This document shows positions 8,434-17,683 of a DNA stretch of 64,000 nucleotides, one piece after another. A program made the translations under genes and the position numbers. The notes below the pieces were generated by a model that had not been told where the DNA came from, made no database searches, and was given only the letters and a program-made list of their open reading frames with translations. The DNA is taken from the NCBI RefSeq assembly GCF_900129445.1, contig NZ_FQVT01000004.1, forward strand, positions 327,232 to 391,231. The letters are read 5' to 3'. This DNA comes from Salegentibacter echinorum (GTDB taxonomy: Bacteria > Bacteroidota > Bacteroidia > Flavobacteriales > Flavobacteriaceae). Each line of letters begins with the position of its first letter. Position 1 is the first letter of the stretch.

Positions 8434-10887
8434 TTATTCTTTTACTTTTTCCGAAGTATTAATATTCCCTTCTCTGTTCTTTACATATTTCTCTAACCAT
8501 TGGTCTTGTTCCCAAAGCACGTGCAAAACAGATTCTTTAGCGCTATAGCCGTGGCTTTCTTTAGGAAGCATTACTAACCTGGCAGTTGCCCCCAAACCTT
8601 TTAAAGCATTAAAGTAGCGTTCGCTCTGCATTGGGTAAGTACCGGAATTATTATCGGCTTCCCCGTGAATTAAAAGTAAAGGCGTTTTCATTTTGTCGGC
8701 GTGCATAAATGGCGACATATTGTAGTAAACGTCGGGAGCTTCCCAATAACTTCTTTCCTCACTTTGAAATCCGAAGGGGGTAAGCGTGCGGTTGTAAGCA
8801 CCACTTCTGGCAATTCCCGCCGCAAAAAGATTGGAATGTGATAGCAAATTAGCCGTCATAAAAGCACCATAGCTGTGGCCTCCAACCGCTACACGATCTG
8901 TATCAACATAACCCAAATCATCTACTGCATCTATTGCAGCTTTACCATTGGCTACCAATTGTTTTCTAAAGCTATCATTGGGTTCTTCTTCGCCTTCACC
9001 AATAATTGGGAAAGAAGCATCATCTAAAACCACATAACCACGGTTTACCCAATAAATTGGCGAACCATAGTAGGGATAAGTAAAGTCATTGGCGTTTGAA
9101 GTATTTTGAGACGCCGAATTCTTGTCCTTATATTCCCGCGGGTAGGCCCAAATAATCATAGGTAGTTTTTCCGGATTATTTTTATCGAAATTTGCCGGTA
9201 GATAAAGTGTGCCGTTTAATTCCAATCCGTCGTCGCGTTGATAGGTGATTACTTCTTTGCTTACATCTTCCAGGCTTTTAAAAGGATTTTTAAAACTTGT
9301 GATTTGTGTAAGATCTTCATCGTTATCAATATTCCTAATATAGTAGTTGGGGTATTCTGCCGCCGATTCTATTCTTACCAGGATTTCGCCATCTTCAATT
9401 GCCAATGCTTCAATCAAGGTTTCTTTCTTATCGTTGTATTTGGATTGATATAATCTTTCGGTTTCTCCATTTTCCAGATCAATTTTATCTACAAATGGAA
9501 ACTGTCCTTCTTCAGAAAATCCGGCACCTAACAAAAACGCGTTTTCATCTTCCAGTTTTAAAATGCTCTGGCCAAACTCATTTTTGGTTGTCACGAACCT
9601 TCCGGGGTCACTATAGCGATCCTGGTAATTTCTATCAAAAATAACTTCCGGTTTTTCAGAAGCATCTGAAGGATTAAAAACATAGGTTCTGGTGTTTCGG
9701 TTATTCCACCAGTAATCATCGGCTATAGCCATATTATCATTTCCCCAGGTAATACCAGAAAAACGATCTATAGTTTTTAGAATAGATTTTCCTTCTCCTT
9801 TAAAAGGCGCATTCAGTAGAAAAACCTCATCCCGGTATTCAGCTTCTACCTCGGGTTCACCTTCATCCAGTGCTTTTACATAAACTAAAGTAGCCGGTTT
9901 ATCATTACGCCAGCGCATACTTCTTCTACCGGTTTGGGTGGACATAAATCCTTTTGGTAAATCCTCTAATAATGGCTCGTCATTTACCTGGTTTACCAAT
10001 TTTGCATCTTTGGTGTAAACAGTTGTTTCTGAAGGGAACCTATAGTATGGCACCAGGTATGAAAAAGGTTTTTTTAGATGACTTACCATCACATATTCTC
10101 CGTTTGGAGAGAAAGAAACATTTCCAAACATTTTAGGTTCCATCCATTTTTTTGAGGAACCATCTAAATTTATTTTTACCAATTCTGCCCTGGCCAATTG
10201 CTCGAAGTTATACTCGTCGTTAGGATTTTTAAGAAGATCCTGGTAAGTCCTGTTTTGAGCTTCTTTCCCGTCACTTACAGAAACGGTAGGTCCCGTGGGA
10301 ACTGCAGTTTCAGGATTTATCAATTCCTTCCTATCTTCAGGAAGCATTTTTACCAGGATGCTCTTGTTGTCTTTAAACCAGTTGATCACGTCGCGCATAT
10401 TAGCGTTAAGTTTAGCATCGGTCAATTTTTTTGCCCGGGCATCCTCAATATTTAACACCCAAAGTTCTACACCATTATTTGTTGTATGTGTAAAGGCTAT
10501 TTTAGACTCATCTGGTGACCAATTAAAATTTGCCAGACGTGGCTCTTCCGGTAATCCCTTTACCTGGGTGGGAGTTTTGGCGTCTATGGCTTTTACTTTT
10601 AAATTATTGTAATACCGGGCACGACTGCTTATGTTGGTCACCGGGTTAATTCTTAAACCTCCCAGCCTAAGCTCTTCTTCACTAAGCTCGGCGATAGATT
10701 TATATTGATCGCGATATAGAAAGATCATCATCTCACCCTCGCTATCTAGAATAGTAGAAGGAGCCAGTGGTACATCTACCAATTCCAGGATTTCCTGTGG
10801 AGGTTTTTGGTACGTAAGATTTTCTTGTGCTAATAAGCCCGAAAAGCTTACAAAAAGGCCTAAAAAGCTAAATAAAATTTTCTTCAT
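8434..10887 (-). CDS. Secreted S9-family serine peptidase (glutamyl-endopeptidase-like)
   Basis: The 817-residue protein has a signal peptide (about 1-20, ending LLAQ), so it should act in the periplasm or be exported. A beta-propeller (about 30-540) precedes an alpha/beta-hydrolase domain. The catalytic triad is visible: Ser672 in GGHSYGAF, Asp745 in HGEADNNSG and His779 in ESHGYS. The segment MIIWAYPREYKDK before the catalytic core resembles the plant-type glutamyl endopeptidase subgroup (S9D) more than classic dipeptidyl peptidases, an assignment made from memory of the family. A loop with GEGEEEPND precedes the catalytic Ser. The gene is monocistronic and divergent from the ketosynthase gene. 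Confidence 0.9.
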   Translation of the reverse strand: MKKILFSFLGLFVSFSGLLAQENLTYQKPPQEILELVDVPLAPSTILDSEGEMMIFLYRDQYKSIAELSEEELRLGGLRINPVTNISSRARYYNNLKVKAIDAKTPTQVKGLPEEPRLANFNWSPDESKIAFTHTTNNGVELWVLNIEDARAKKLTDAKLNANMRDVINWFKDNKSILVKMLPEDRKELINPETAVPTGPTVSVSDGKEAQNRTYQDLLKNPNDEYNFEQLARAELVKINLDGSSKKWMEPKMFGNVSFSPNGEYVMVSHLKKPFSYLVPYYRFPSETTVYTKDAKLVNQVNDEPLLEDLPKGFMSTQTGRRSMRWRNDKPATLVYVKALDEGEPEVEAEYRDEVFLLNAPFKGEGKSILKTIDRFSGITWGNDNMAIADDYWWNNRNTRTYVFNPSDASEKPEVIFDRNYQDRYSDPGRFVTTKNEFGQSILKLEDENAFLLGAGFSEEGQFPFVDKIDLENGETERLYQSKYNDKKETLIEALAIEDGEILVRIESAAEYPNYYIRNIDNDEDLTQITSFKNPFKSLEDVSKEVITYQRDDGLELNGTLYLPANFDKNNPEKLPMIIWAYPREYKDKNSASQNTSNANDFTYPYYGSPIYWVNRGYVVLDDASFPIIGEGEEEPNDSFRKQLVANGKAAIDAVDDLGYVDTDRVAVGGHSYGAFMTANLLSHSNLFAAGIARSGAYNRTLTPFGFQSEERSYWEAPDVYYNMSPFMHADKMKTPLLLIHGEADNNSGTYPMQSERYFNALKGLGATARLVMLPKESHGYSAKESVLHVLWEQDQWLEKYVKNREGNINTSEKVKE

Positions 10888-11024
10888 AAAATGTGGTTTT
10901 TAAAAGCTAATAAAAAGTAACTAACAATATTTTTAAGGTTAATCTTTATTATATTGCGTATCAATTTTTATTAAATGCTTAAGTTTAAGTAGAATTCGCA
11001 CTAAATATACTAAAGAAATAGGAT

Positions 11025-12035
11025 ATGTATCAATCTAAAATTGCCGGAGTGGGGAAATATGTTCCCGAAAATGTGGTCACCAATAATGATTTAGCCGAAA
11101 TGATGGATACCAATGATGCCTGGATCCAGGAAAGGACCGGCATTAAAGAGCGCCGTCACATTAAAGATGGGGATGGTAATTCTACTGCAATTATGGGGGT
11201 AAAGGCTGCAAAAATTGCTTTAGAACGTGCTAAAGTTAAAAAAGATGATATTGATCTAATCGTTTTTGCAACTTTAAGTCCAGATTATTATTTTCCCGGA
11301 TGTGGCGTACAGGTGCAGGAAATGCTCGATATTAAAACCTGTCCCGCTTTAGACGTGAGAAACCAATGCAGCGGATTTATTTATGGACTCTCCACGGCCG
11401 ACCAATTTATAAAAACCGGAATGTATAAGAATATTCTGGTGATTGGTAGTGAAAACCACAGCGGCGGGCTCGATTTTACCACCCGCGGAAGATCTGTTTC
11501 GGTAATATTTGGAGATGGTGCAGGAGCTGTAGTACTTACACGAAGCGATAATAAAGAACAAGGTATTCTTTCCACTCATTTACATTCTGAAGGGAAACAC
11601 GCTTTGGAGCTTTCGCTCAAAGGACCCAGTACCGAACATTGGGTGCCCGAAATTATTGCTGAAAATCCACAGGGGGATGATATTCCTTATTATCCATATA
11701 TGAACGGTCAATTTGTATTTAAAAATGCTGTGGTTCGTTTTTCTGAAGTAATAATGGAAGGATTAAAAGCTAATAATTTGGAAGTGAAAGATATTGATAT
11801 GCTAATTCCGCATCAGGCCAATCTTAGAATTTCTCAATTTATTCAGCAGAAATTTAAACTGAGTAATGAGCAGGTGTATAACAATATTCAGAAATATGGA
11901 AATACCACAGCAGCTTCAATTCCAATAGCGCTTTGTGAAGCCTGGGAAAATGATAAGATTAAAGCGGGTGACAAAGTGGTGCTCGCCGCTTTTGGTAGCG
12001 GATTCACCTGGGCAAGTGCGGTGATAAGTTGGTAA
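11025..12035 (+). CDS. 3-oxoacyl-ACP synthase III (FabH)-family ketosynthase
   Basis: The 336-residue thiolase-fold enzyme has the KAS III triad: Cys115 (NQCSGF), His263 (IPHQANLR) and Asn293 (YGNTTAAS). The N-terminal segment NDAWIQERTGIKERR is standard. FabH enzymes condense acyl-CoA with malonyl-ACP to start fatty acid synthesis. Flavobacteria usually hold several paralogues, some for branched starters or pigments. This copy stands alone, away from plsX, rpmF and the other usual fabH neighbours, so it may be a secondary KAS III. The gene is monocistronic and followed by a hairpin at 12119. Confidence 0.88.
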   Translation: MYQSKIAGVGKYVPENVVTNNDLAEMMDTNDAWIQERTGIKERRHIKDGDGNSTAIMGVKAAKIALERAKVKKDDIDLIVFATLSPDYYFPGCGVQVQEMLDIKTCPALDVRNQCSGFIYGLSTADQFIKTGMYKNILVIGSENHSGGLDFTTRGRSVSVIFGDGAGAVVLTRSDNKEQGILSTHLHSEGKHALELSLKGPSTEHWVPEIIAENPQGDDIPYYPYMNGQFVFKNAVVRFSEVIMEGLKANNLEVKDIDMLIPHQANLRISQFIQQKFKLSNEQVYNNIQKYGNTTAASIPIALCEAWENDKIKAGDKVVLAAFGSGFTWASAVISW

Positions 12036-12118
12036 TCCTTTTAGAGTTTATTCTAAGAAATAGTTGAAACACCTGATTGTGTCCATTTTTATTCATAAAA
12101 TCAAATTCATTAAAAATA

Positions 12119-12150
12119 AGACCTCACAGGTTTCAAAAACTGTGAGGTCT
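12119..12150. terminator. Hairpin terminator after the ketosynthase gene
   Basis: AGACCTCACAG pairs perfectly with CTGTGAGGTCT around a 10-nt loop. It lies about 80 bp past the stop codon. The CCTCACAG core recurs in the hairpin at 54014. From here to 12372 no gene is seen. Confidence 0.65.
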
Positions 12151-12372
12151 CTCATAGCTAAGAATTATTATATAGCATTTAATACTGAATAAACTTTTAA
12201 AAATAATACTACTTAAGGATATTCAGATCATGTTTTCTTATTGGAAAACGCTTCATGGATTTCAAAAACCAAAGTATAATGTAAGGAATTTGGGGATGCT
12301 TTTATGACTTAAAATGGGAATAGGTGTTTTTTATAAATGGTATTACTCTTTTCAGCTATTCTGTAATAAAAA

Positions 12373-12573
12373 TTACATCTTTTTAAAATATCTAAACAGG
12401 TCATAAATTCCAAAAACGATAAACCCAATTGCTAATACCGAACCAAAATTATCGGTTTCCACAGCGGTTAAATGGGAATAGAGTCGGTAGCTACCGTAAC
12501 CCAGAAATAATATTCCTAAAATTAAATACCATTTATTCCGCCGTCCATCTTTTTTCCCTTGTTGGTCACTCAT
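12373..12573 (-). CDS. Small membrane protein of unknown function
   Basis: From the chosen start (MSDQQGKKDGRRNKWY) the protein has 66 residues. A basic hydrophilic head is followed by two predicted membrane helices (about 15-30 and 43-57) and a basic end FRYFKKM. It is not a family I can name. The start at 12573 overlaps the end of the DUF2007 gene by 8 nt, which implies translational coupling. An extra 11-residue leader is possible if translation starts at 12606, but that would increase the overlap. Confidence 0.6.
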   Translation of the reverse strand: MSDQQGKKDGRRNKWYLILGILFLGYGSYRLYSHLTAVETDNFGSVLAIGFIVFGIYDLFRYFKKM

Positions 12574-12811
12574 TGTTATAATCTTTTGGGAAGGTCGTTT
12601 TAGCAATATTCAGGGCTTCGTCGTAGTGGTTTTTTACGACAAAAAGCTGTACCTGCCCGCGCATACCACCACCAAAACCGCTTCTTAAACCAGAATCAAA
12701 ATCATTTCTAACCCGCGACGAGATAGATGCTTTGGCAAAAAGCTCCTGTAAATATTGCACATTGGTTTCAGAGCCGGTATAGACTCTTTCATATTTTTCA
12801 TCAGAACTCAT
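12566..12811 (-). CDS. DUF2007-family small protein
   Basis: The 81-residue protein has the ferredoxin-like small-domain pattern of DUF2007: an early YTGSETNVQYLQELFAKASI segment and a late LFVVKNHYDEALNIAKT segment. A glycine-rich linker (GFGGGMRGQ) lies between them. DUF2007 proteins are described as putative signal-transducing or PII-related small domains; no activity is established. It is the first gene of a two-gene unit with the membrane protein at 12373, so the pair may act at the membrane together, which is inferred only from overlap. Confidence 0.65.
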   Translation of the reverse strand: MSSDEKYERVYTGSETNVQYLQELFAKASISSRVRNDFDSGLRSGFGGGMRGQVQLFVVKNHYDEALNIAKTTFPKDYNNE

Positions 12812-13179
12812 AAGTATATCTTTTAGTAAATTCTAAAATACAAATAAGCTGTAAGCTCAAGTTTAGTTTTATAGAGAAATTAACGTTCTTGATAGGTTAA
12901 TGCGATAATGTGCTGGTGTGTTAATGTGATGATGGAGTGATTGGTGATTTGTTGATTCGTTAGTTCGAGAATCGTGATTTGTGATATAAACCCAGAACCA
13001 GTAGGCAGGATTCAGTAGGCAGTATTCAGTTGGCAGTCGCAGTAATCAGTTAGCAGTCGCAGTAATCAGTTGGCAGAACAATTAAACCTCAAACACCAAA
13101 CATATTCCTAAATTAACTAATTAACATCGACTAATCGAGCAGCCAAACTGAAAACCCACAACTCACAACCGATAACAGA
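12812..13179. repeat. Low-complexity intergenic tract with short tandem arrays
   Basis: No gene is seen. At about 12895-12985 the sequence is a degenerate TTAATGTGATGATG-like array. At 12999-13078 the motif CAGTTGGCAGT/CAGTAGGCAGT recurs with spacings of 14 and 20 bp. At about 13145-13172 comes ACCCACAACTCACAACCGAT. Fragments of the second and third motifs recur at 45511, 45613, 55100, 57119 and 63780. Confidence 0.7.
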
Positions 13180-13920
13180 TTACGCATTATAATACTTACT
13201 TTGCCAAATGGCAGAACTAAAATTCTTTCCTTTTTTAATACCATAAAAAATTGAAAGGCCGGCAACCCATTTAAAAATAAAGAAGAAAATTATAAAAAAC
13301 TGACTGGTTGTTTGGTTTGGTGAGAATAACCCATCTGGGATAGATAAAGCCAGTAGAAAACTTAGAGCTAATAAAAGCAACACAAAGTTTTCTATATATT
13401 TAAAAGGCCACATCATTAATTTTCTAAATGGATGTAGATCATTGCCCCATTTGTGGATGAGATAGTAATAATTATTTCCCATTGGTGCCAATAACAAGGG
13501 ATCATCGGCATTTTCGAGTTTAAAAAGTTTTGCGGGAGCAACAATCTTATAATTCTTAATGGTAATTTGATGTTGCTTTTCCAAACTTTTTAATTTAGCA
13601 ATTGCTTCATAAGGAATCTCACCTTTAAAATAGCTACTATCTAAAAATCTTAGTCTATAGTTAACGCAAATTTTTTCAATATCAGAAAGATGAAAAATCC
13701 TATCGGTTTCCAATAAATCTAATTGAAAATGGTTATTGCCATTGCCGCCATTTTTAATTTCATCTAAAATAAGCGCTTCTTTGTCCTGTTCCTTTTCAAA
13801 AATCTCGGCTACCTGGGACATTATATTTTTAGATGGAACTCTTTTATTACGGGTTTTGTGTAATTTGACTTCTAAATTTGTGCGTCTCAACTTCAACTTC
13901 ATATTCTTTTTCTTTAGCAT
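13180..13920 (-). CDS. Membrane-anchored protein of unknown function
   Basis: I do not recognise this 246-residue protein. A basic N-terminal stretch (about 1-35) precedes a soluble region (about 40-165) with HLSDIEKICVNYRLRFLDSSYF and LLLAPMGNNYYYLIHKWGNDLHP. Two membrane segments follow (about 177-193 and 206-228). A start at codon 7 (MKLKLRR) is equally possible. The arrangement suggests a cytosolic domain tethered by a C-terminal hairpin of membrane helices. Both neighbours are in separate transcription units. Confidence 0.6.
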   Translation of the reverse strand: MLKKKNMKLKLRRTNLEVKLHKTRNKRVPSKNIMSQVAEIFEKEQDKEALILDEIKNGGNGNNHFQLDLLETDRIFHLSDIEKICVNYRLRFLDSSYFKGEIPYEAIAKLKSLEKQHQITIKNYKIVAPAKLFKLENADDPLLLAPMGNNYYYLIHKWGNDLHPFRKLMMWPFKYIENFVLLLLALSFLLALSIPDGLFSPNQTTSQFFIIFFFIFKWVAGLSIFYGIKKGKNFSSAIWQSKYYNA

Positions 13921-14137
13921 CTCGCACTAAATTAAATAATTAGGATGATTCCTGCAATCAATTTTTCTGTTAGATGCATATATTTTTCATGAAAAGCGAC
14001 TACTAAGCACTTCAGAATCTGGCGTCTAAGCCTTTAAAGCTGTTTTAAAGTGTCCTATGCTGTTAATTAAATCTCAAAAGTTAAATGAAACTTTTTTTAT
14101 TCTCCTGTAAATATTATTTTCAGAAAAATCTAATTTT

Positions 14138-14722
14138 ATGAAAGAAGTAAAACTAGCAATTGTATTATTTATTGCAGGCACAGTAATGATTTCCTGCGGT
14201 TCAGGTAGCGATATTTCAAAAGAATCGGCTAAAAAGCTTAAGCGGTACAATACTTATTCTTATTTGCCCGATAAAGATACTATCGCAACCAAAAAATATG
14301 ATAATGAACGTATTTATGAGGTGCTTATTTCTACGATTAACAATAATATGGCAGCAGGAGATTTTGCTATAGATAATAGGCAGCCAGACGTGCTCATTTA
14401 TATTCACACGATGTTTGATGAGAAAGTTGAAGTAAATGCGAATCCCGTTTACACTAATTTCTCTTACTATCGTCCCGGTTTACATATAGGGTCATATTAT
14501 GAGGATTATACTTATGATAATTATTTTACCATTCAGCGTATTACGGCCGATGCGGCGATTAAGCAAATACCATATAAAGAAAAGTCTATCGTAATAGATT
14601 TTATAGACCGCAGAACAAATAAAATTCTTTGGCGAGGTACCGCCAATGAGAAAATAGGATCCCGTAGAATGGAAAAGGATTTAAGAAACTATGTAGATGA
14701 GATTTTTAAGAAATTTCCATAA
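14138..14722 (+). CDS. DUF4136-family lipoprotein
   Basis: The 194-residue protein has a type II signal peptide with lipobox VMISC (Cys20), so it is predicted to be an envelope lipoprotein. The mature part follows the DUF4136 pattern: an early YNTYSYLPD segment, a central DVLIYIHTMFDEK strand, and a late IVIDFIDRRTNKILWRGTANE segment. A Tyr-rich loop (YYRPGLHIGSYYEDYTYDNY) lies in the middle. The function is unknown; the family is common in Bacteroidota and Proteobacteria envelopes. The gene is monocistronic, with a shared bidirectional hairpin before pheT. Confidence 0.8.
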   Translation: MKEVKLAIVLFIAGTVMISCGSGSDISKESAKKLKRYNTYSYLPDKDTIATKKYDNERIYEVLISTINNNMAAGDFAIDNRQPDVLIYIHTMFDEKVEVNANPVYTNFSYYRPGLHIGSYYEDYTYDNYFTIQRITADAAIKQIPYKEKSIVIDFIDRRTNKILWRGTANEKIGSRRMEKDLRNYVDEIFKKFP

Positions 14723-14741
14723 TTTCTTTTAAATGAATATG

Positions 14742-14777
14742 AAAATGGCTGTTTAATTTAGGTTAAACAGCCATTTT
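14742..14777. terminator. Bidirectional hairpin terminator between the DUF4136 gene and pheT
   Basis: AAAATGGCTGTTTAA pairs with TTAAACAGCCATTTT around a short loop, with A and T runs at the two ends. It sits between two convergent genes and can serve both. Confidence 0.85.
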
Positions 14778-14789
14778 ATTTCTTCTGAA

Positions 14790-17216
14790 TTATCTCAATT
14801 CTGCCTGCAGTTCTTTCTCAAAACTTTGTTGCAGCTTTTTCATCATTTTATCAACCTGTTTATCGGTTAAGGTTTTGTTTTCATCCTGAAACATAAAACT
14901 TACCGCATAACTCTTTTTACCTTCCGGTAGGTTTTCTCCTCTATAAACATCAAAAAGCGAAACTTCTTTTAATAGTCTTTTTTCCGTTTTAAGGGCAATT
15001 TGCTCAATCTCTTCATAAGAAACGCCATTATCCAATAACAACGCAAAATCTCTTCTTATACCGGGATACTTAGGAATTTCTTTAAAGCCCACTTTTCGGG
15101 ATTTGATTACTTCTAACATCGCGTCCCAGTTAAAATCGGCATAAAGCACTTCCTGTTCAATGTCAAAATGCTTTAATATTTTTTTACGTATTACACCAAA
15201 GGAAACTAAATTGCTTTTTGCTGAATAGAAAATAAGCCCTTCAGAAAAGACGTCAGATTTTACCGGTGCCGGTTTTAAATCTGTAATTCCCAGTCTTGAA
15301 AAAATCGCAGTGATTATTCCTTTTAAAAAGAAAAAATCGGTCTTTGTAGGTTCATTATTCCAGTTTTCGGCTTTGCGGTTACCACTTATAAAAATAGAAA
15401 GATGTTTATTTTCAACCCTGCTTCCATTAAAATCGTGATAGGTTTTTCCGAATTCAAATAACTTTAAATTACTTCTTTTTCTATTAATATTATAGCTTAC
15501 CGACTCCAGTCCCGAATAAAGCATGGATTGTCTTAAAACAGATAAATCCTGACTTAACGGATTGAGCATTTTTACATGTTGGGAAGCATTGGTTTGCTCA
15601 CTTAATTCTGAATAAAGGGGAGAGGTTAGCGAATTGGCCATAGTCTCATAAAAACCCTGTCCCACCAGTTGATTGGCGATTAAATTTTGCAGTTTGTAAT
15701 CTTCAAATTTTGATGAGATGGATACCGAAGCATTTAGTTTATCGCTAAACTCAATATTGTTATAACCATAAACCCTTAAGATCTCTTCAATTACATCTGC
15801 TTCCCGCTGCACATCTACGCGATAAGCTGGAATAGTTAGGCCCATCCCTGTTTCGGTAACATTGTTTACCCTAATTTCCAGGGAAGCCAAAATAGACTTA
15901 ATCGTTTCTTCCTGCAGGTTTTCCCCAATTAGTTTATTCACCTTATCGAAGGTTAAGAAAACCTGGAAATCTTCAATTTTTTTTGGATAAAAATCATCTA
16001 TATCACTGGTGATTTCCCCGCCTGCAATTTCCTTAATTAAAAGAGCGACGCGTTTTAAGGCATACTCAGTAATATTTGGATCTATACCACGCTCGAACCT
16101 AAAGGAGGCATCAGTGCTCAAACCGTGCCTTTTAGCTGTTTTTCTAACACTTACCGAATTAAAATAGGCGCTTTCCAAAAAGATTTGCGTGGTTGCGGTA
16201 GTTACTCCACTATTGGCGCCTCCAAAAACGCCAGCAATACATAAGGGTTTGTCTGCATCACAAATCATAAGGTCTTCTTCGTGCAGCTCGCGTTCCACAT
16301 CATCTAGAGTGGTGAATTTAGTGCCTTTTTCCAGGGTTTTCACTTGAATTTGATTTCTGGAGATTTTGGCAGCATCAAACGCATGTAGTGGCTGTCCCAA
16401 TTCATGCATCACATAATTGGTAGCATCTACTACGTTATTTTTAGGGCCAATACCAATGGCTTTTAACCTGTTTTGTAACCATTTTGGGGATTCTTCGATT
16501 TTTAAACCAGACATAGTTACCCCGCAATATCGTGGTGCCAGGGAAGAATCTTCTACCTTAATTTGTATTTTAAGGCTTCTGTTATCTACGTGAAAACTAC
16601 TTACTGAAGGTGTGATAAGTTCCAGGTTTTTTCCCTGCTGGGTGTAACCGGCTTTAATATCCCGGGCAACGCCCCAATGGCTCATAGCATCGGCGCGGTT
16701 TGGTGTTAGCCCAATTTCATAAACTTTGTCATTTTCAATTTCAAAAATATCGGCTACGGGAGTCCCGGGAACAAGATCGTCTTGCATTACCATAATACCT
16801 TCGTGACTTTCTCCCAGTCCCAATTCTTTTTCAGAACAAATCATCCCATAACTGGCTTCTCCTCTAAGTTTACCTTTTTTAATAGGCCATTCTTTCCCCG
16901 TTTCATCATAAAGGGTAGTGCCAATGGTTGCCACAGGAACTTTTTGGCCCGCTGCAATATTTGGCGCACCACAAACAATTTGAACCTGCTCCCCGTTACC
17001 AAGATCTACAGTAGTAAGCTGTAATTTATCTGCATTGGGATGTTTTTTACACTCCAGTACGTGACCCACAACAATGCCCTCCAGGCCCCCTTTTATACTC
17101 TGAAAACCTTGCAAACCTTCTACCTCTAACCCCAGATCGGTTAGTAATTCCCCCGTTTCTTCGGAAGCCTCCGGTAGTTTTATAAATTGCTTAAGCCAGT
17201 TATATGAAATTTTCAT
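14790..17216 (-). CDS. pheT: Phenylalanine--tRNA ligase beta subunit
   Basis: The 808-residue protein has the full bacterial PheT architecture. It starts MKISYNWLKQFI and carries the tRNA-binding (EMAP-II-like) domain at about 40-150 (VGHVLECKKHPNADKL). The B3/B4 editing domain follows (about 215-390), then B5 (about 410-480), the catalytic-like core, and a C-terminal anticodon-binding FDX-ACB domain (about 715-807, starting KYPGIRRDFALLL). It joins phenylalanine to tRNA-Phe as an alpha2-beta2 tetramer and edits mis-charged tyrosine. The pheS gene is not adjacent, as is common in Bacteroidota. A TATCTTTG promoter box lies just upstream. Confidence 0.97.
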   Translation of the reverse strand: MKISYNWLKQFIKLPEASEETGELLTDLGLEVEGLQGFQSIKGGLEGIVVGHVLECKKHPNADKLQLTTVDLGNGEQVQIVCGAPNIAAGQKVPVATIGTTLYDETGKEWPIKKGKLRGEASYGMICSEKELGLGESHEGIMVMQDDLVPGTPVADIFEIENDKVYEIGLTPNRADAMSHWGVARDIKAGYTQQGKNLELITPSVSSFHVDNRSLKIQIKVEDSSLAPRYCGVTMSGLKIEESPKWLQNRLKAIGIGPKNNVVDATNYVMHELGQPLHAFDAAKISRNQIQVKTLEKGTKFTTLDDVERELHEEDLMICDADKPLCIAGVFGGANSGVTTATTQIFLESAYFNSVSVRKTAKRHGLSTDASFRFERGIDPNITEYALKRVALLIKEIAGGEITSDIDDFYPKKIEDFQVFLTFDKVNKLIGENLQEETIKSILASLEIRVNNVTETGMGLTIPAYRVDVQREADVIEEILRVYGYNNIEFSDKLNASVSISSKFEDYKLQNLIANQLVGQGFYETMANSLTSPLYSELSEQTNASQHVKMLNPLSQDLSVLRQSMLYSGLESVSYNINRKRSNLKLFEFGKTYHDFNGSRVENKHLSIFISGNRKAENWNNEPTKTDFFFLKGIITAIFSRLGITDLKPAPVKSDVFSEGLIFYSAKSNLVSFGVIRKKILKHFDIEQEVLYADFNWDAMLEVIKSRKVGFKEIPKYPGIRRDFALLLDNGVSYEEIEQIALKTEKRLLKEVSLFDVYRGENLPEGKKSYAVSFMFQDENKTLTDKQVDKMMKKLQQSFEKELQAELR

Positions 17217-17236
17217 GTTTTCGTATTTTCAATTCG

Positions 17237-17244
17237 CAAAGATA
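17237..17244 (-). promoter_or_regulatory. TATCTTTG -7 box for pheT
   Basis: The minus strand reads TATCTTTG here, about 20 bp before the pheT ATG. It matches the Bacteroidota -7 TAnnTTTG element. Confidence 0.55.
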
Positions 17245-17329
17245 GTATTACGAATAGTTTTGGCATAATTGAAATTTTAATTTTTATCGGTTGTAGTTTA
17301 ATAAAGTTATTATAGTTGTAATTAGCTCA

Positions 17330-17462
17330 TTCCAAGGTAGGAGGGATCTCAGTAAAAGGAGAGATTCTTCGTTCCGCAAGCTCCACTCTGAATGACATTC
17401 GTACTGTCATTCCGACGAAGGAGGAATCTCCTGGACGTTTACTCGATAATCGAGATTTAAAC
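17330..17462. repeat. Dispersed repeats: 'GTCATTCCGACG' family and CTCGATAATCGAG palindrome
   Basis: The gene-free stretch 17217-17683 holds two degenerate facing copies of the 'GTCATTCCGACG' repeat (about 17334-17398 and 17405-17430). The perfect palindrome CTCGATAATCGAG follows at 17442-17454. The same palindrome recurs at 29331 and 58175. No coding sequence is seen in the rest of the gap. Confidence 0.7.
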
Positions 17463-17683
17463 TGATAGAAAATAGCAGTGATGCTTACTGTCGCTAGATT
17501 TATAAAATCGATTCTATGTGTTGCATTGCGGAATATTCCAACATAGTTGATTATTCAAAAATTAAAACTTGTTATTTCTGAAGATGATAATCGAAAAAAG
17601 TATAATTCGGAAAATCTGTAACATCCAGGTATCTACGTCGTACTTATAGTAGTAGATAAATTTATCCTGAATAATTTGATGCT

